64,000 bases of DNA from the NCBI RefSeq assembly GCF_009730915.1, contig NC_052482.1:2170001-2234000 (forward strand), given 5' to 3'. This document shows, in pieces, positions 60,646 through 64,000 of the stretch. A model generated the notes under the pieces. It was given only the letters and a program-made list of their open reading frames with translations, was not told the DNA's origin and did not search any database. Source of the DNA: Dioscorea cayenensis subsp. rotundata (Eukaryota > Streptophyta > Magnoliopsida > Dioscoreales > Dioscoreaceae). The translations under genes were made by a program, and so were the position numbers. Within the stretch, counting starts at the first letter, position 1, and every line of letters starts with the position of its first letter.

Positions 60646-62890
60646 ATTAAGATGAGCTACATATATCACCTTTTAGGTTGAAGTTCAATTATTTTAATGG
60701 ACCAATCTGGATATATAAGGGATATTGGAGAGATTTTCTTTTGAATTCTTTGTTAAAACATTTAGTTAGAGCAGAATATATAATTATATTTTTTTCAATT
60801 TTTTTCAAAAACAGAAGAAAGTGATGATTTTATTTTCTTTGCTTCATGTTCTGCACCCTAGCCTTAGGATATGGTAATATTTTTCTTCTTTCAATTCCAT
60901 TTTGGAACTTAGTCAAAAGTAATTTGAATCTAATTTATGAAAACAAAAAATCTTCTAACTTTGATTCAAGAGTTTTAACTGCTAAATGTTTAATTCATTA
61001 ATTTCACTTCCCCTAGTTAATTTGCAATCTCTACATTCTCACTAGGAGATTACTCTTTTTATATTAATTAATCTCTTTCAAGTGATCTTTAATATTCTTT
61101 TTTTAGTTTATAATCATCTATTTTTCTTTTTTGCTAAACATCATACTTTCAACTCTTTTTAAATAACTAGAACATCTCTACATTCAATCTTACAAATAAG
61201 TCAACTAGTAAGATGACTTCCTAAAATAAGCCATTAAATCCCAACTCCAATCACATCTAATATTATATATATTTATATATATTTCGCCAAATGTGACAAG
61301 TGTAATATTGGACAGACTAGAGGAGACTTATACACAATAACTAATGGCTTTAGAAGATCATTCCATATTTTTCTGGCTGCAAGAGATTATTCAATATGGC
61401 CTTTCTTACATCATGTTGACCACAAATTAGATGATGCACTCATCGGATCTATATTTTTTTTCATCTTTAAATTGTCAAAAGCAATTTCTTATGTCTAGAG
61501 CTAGAAAAGAAGATGATAAATTACTTATATACTTTGAGAAAAAAAATTGTATTTTTTTTTCAATTTTGTGGACAAAACTATGTTTGAGATTAGTAGGCCT
61601 GGAAGATCACATAAAAAACCTCATAGAACCTTCCGTGTGTTACCTTCTACCCCTACCTTGCCATCTCCATGATGAGGCTTAAGCATATTTTTCAATTCTT
61701 GTTTTAAATTTGTGTGCAAGTTAAATAATTATAAACCCAGCCCAATAAATGCAAAGAGGTAACTTTCACCCCATTATGAAGTGGTGAGTGCAACCCCATT
61801 TGCATTATTTTCTAAATTTTCACTTTCACTGTCCAAACAAAAGAAGTGATTAATGATTTCTATATGAAAACTTCACTTCAACCGAAGTGGCACTTTAAGA
61901 TTTTCATCACTTTGGTGAGCTACTTTTGAACCAAACATACACACATATATACATATATATATATATTGCATAAATGAATCCAAGTGGGCCGATATGAAAT
62001 GGTGTTGCTCTCCTTTATACTCTGCTCTCACGTAATTTCCACTTTTATCATGATGATTATTAATTTTTAATAGATATTATGCTTAAGTTATACTAAATAT
62101 TTTACAGAAATTTATTTTTAAGAACTTATAATATTTACAATATTATCATTGATTTTATGACTGAGCAGAGGATAATTCTCAAGAAAGAAGATGTAACTTG
62201 GTAAAATTTTCTCAACTTAATTGTAATAGTTTACATGCATTTGATTGATTTTTAAACATCCAAATTATCATCCTTACTGTCTTTTATCACTTAAGACTGA
62301 GTAATGCTATACTTACACAAGTGGTATCACAAATAGCTCTCCCAAATGATGTGGCATCTATGTCATCAACTCTCTTTTTCTTTTTAGTGGACTTGACATC
62401 ATTCTTTTTTAGTGTATCTCTTAATATAACAAATTATGAGCTTATTTTGGTTCTTAAGCTATTGGTTTTCTTGTGTTCTTCATATTGATCTATATGATTC
62501 TCACTGGACTTAATCTTCTTCTTCTTCTAGAGAATGCAAGTTTTGGCTTCATAAATGGGAGAGTGAGAAATTTTAAGAAGATCTTTCAAATAATTGAACT
62601 CATCCTAGGATCTAAAATTAAGAAACTAAGGTTTTGGGATAGTGATAGCAAAGGCAAAGTATGGGGCATCAAACCCCCTCTTTGTTGTACTTTCAATTGT
62701 TGTAGATGCTACAGAGATGGCACACCTCCTAGCTGTGCTAAGGAGATCTATCACAATAGTCAATGGGGTGGCGAGGAATATTTGGTACTAGAAATTGAGT
62801 TTGGGATTGATGGAGATATTATGATCTTGAAGTTGCGGTTGACACTCAAGTGTTGGGGATTAGATCACTCTAATAATGAGAACTCAGAAG
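60646..62890. other. conserved upstream flank of copy C
   Basis: Collinear with A 18690-18835, 19441-20469, 22663-23207 and 24011-24680. It is uninterrupted where A carries the MITE, the solo LTR and the Tourist-like element. An open frame at 62473-62913 has no recognised family and is broken in A. Confidence 0.75.
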
Positions 62891-62899
62891 GATGCTTGA

Positions 62900-63890
62900 G
62901 ATTTTACAGCTGAAGATACTGTAACAGTACTGTTTATGTATACGGTCACCTATACGGGCGCATGCCAAGTCCGCATGACTCTTTAGGAGTATTGTGCAGG
63001 CTCTTGTGTGGGCGCACACCTTCCCGTATACACGTAGCAAATTAATGTTCACATATACAATCTCCTATATGGGTGCATTCCAGTCCGCATGATTCTCTGG
63101 ACAACCAATGCGGCATCTTATGTGGGGAACACTTCCCTGCACAGTTTTTTGGATGCGCTATGAGGCCTCGTATAAAGTCGTTACGCCATATGCTTGCCTG
63201 TATGCTTCCCTATACTTTCACAAAAGCTCCAAAAACACCTCAAACCCCCTTTGAGTGTTAGAATGTGATATAAACCAATAAAACAAGCTAATTAACAACA
63301 TAATTTGAGCGTGAAAAACCCCTTCAAATCGGGGGAAAAAACCACAGGACTCGTTAGAGCCTTTTCACCTATTCATTACATCAACAATAGGATAACAAGG
63401 GGTTTCTCTCTAGATACAACTAGAGGATTACAACAAGAAGGCATAACAAGTCAGGAGCTTACTCTCAACAACACATACATCATCACTCAAAGATGGATAA
63501 CTTTGATAATACCATCAAGAAAAGATCAAAGGAAGATCAAACCCGGTATGTTAGGAGAGCTACCCGTAAGGATTCACTACCCAAAATCTGGGTGAAGTCT
63601 GACACCTTTTGCGTCTGATCGTCTTGCTCGCTCAACCCTAATCCCCTTTCTTCTTCCTCTTTTTCTTGGTTTCCTTGCCCTCTTTCTTGCTTTTTGACCC
63701 CTCTCACTCATTCTTTCTCTCTCTCACTTGGTTTTCATCCCTAATGGCAAAAATTACCATTGTGCCCTCAAGTGGCTTCACTGTTGATGTAATTTTTTTT
63801 TATTTAAGTATTGGGTTGAACCCAATTTTATTATTTTAGCCCACAAATGAGCTGAACCCAACATAAAACTACCCTAAGAAGGTGTTCATA
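62900..63890 (-). mobile_element. LTR-retrotransposon fragment inserted in copy C flank
   Basis: Absent from A, where 'gatcgttacatggg' follows directly (24668). On the minus strand 63890-63257 has LTR character, including 'ggttttttcc' followed by 'gatttgaaggggtttttcacg', and ends ..TCTAACA at 63257. Lower coordinates (62935-63240) hold an imperfect internal repeat around 'cctatacgggcgcatgcc' and 'cctatatgggtgcattcc'. No coding domain; class is inferred. Confidence 0.45.
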
Positions 63891-64000
63891 CCTTATGCAA
63901 TCGTTACATGGGTAACACATGGGTGAGCTATTTGGAAACTTGCAAAATAAGCTATTCGGGGAATTTTGTTTGTTGGGAAAGTATAGCATTACTATGTATA

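Noticed and set aside
62473..62913. 146-codon open frame upstream of copy C
   Set aside because: No recognisable domain; the collinear sequence in copy A (24287-24620) has several stops in that frame, so it is probably chance.

Overview
The window is nuclear DNA of a flowering plant. It is AT-rich and dominated by transposable elements (Ty1/copia, Ty3/gypsy, solo LTRs, MULE, hAT, PIF/Harbinger, CACTA, LINE and SINE relics). The host gene families are plant-specific: brassinosteroid-signaling kinases, a cytosolic sulfotransferase, and captured pieces of LRR receptor kinase, CIPK and EXO1 genes. I cannot place it below the angiosperm level with confidence. LAYOUT: 0-7.3 kb holds a decayed Ty3/gypsy 5' end (gag, primer site, LTR) and a decayed Ty1/copia polyprotein, both on the minus strand, with a duplicated sulfotransferase promoter fragment between them. 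7.4-9.5 kb is a solo LTR with a 5-bp target duplication. 10.2-10.9 kb is a plus-strand sulfotransferase whose reading frame is broken and whose 3' part lies in a 1000-N assembly gap (10898-11897). The core of the window is three tandem minus-strand copies of one gene: A (13346-17202), B (37878-41911) and C (55786-58598). Each has seven exons that I could align by eye across the copies. They encode BSK-family pseudokinases with an MGCC myristoylation/palmitoylation N terminus but no C-terminal TPR domain; a conserved 14-codon terminal exon replaces it. B (389 aa) and C (346 aa) are open throughout. A carries a +2 net frameshift in exon 4. The duplications include several kb of flanking DNA (A about 12.46-24.7 kb; B about 37.0-43.0 kb; C about 55.6 kb to the window end). 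This lets later insertions be dated against empty sites: a 5'-truncated LINE, a solo LTR and a Tourist-like element are in A but not in C. The spacers between copies hold further TEs, three of which carry or sit beside captured gene fragments: a Pack-MULE with an LRR-RLK piece nested in a solo LTR (33.1-37.0 kb), a PIF/Harbinger-type element with a CIPK kinase piece (50.2-51.4 kb), and an EXO1 first exon (48.5 kb). FUNCTION: if expressed, B and C would make membrane-anchored receptor-like cytoplasmic pseudokinases related to BSKs, probably in brassinosteroid or immune receptor signalling. Nothing else in the window looks like an intact protein-coding gene.
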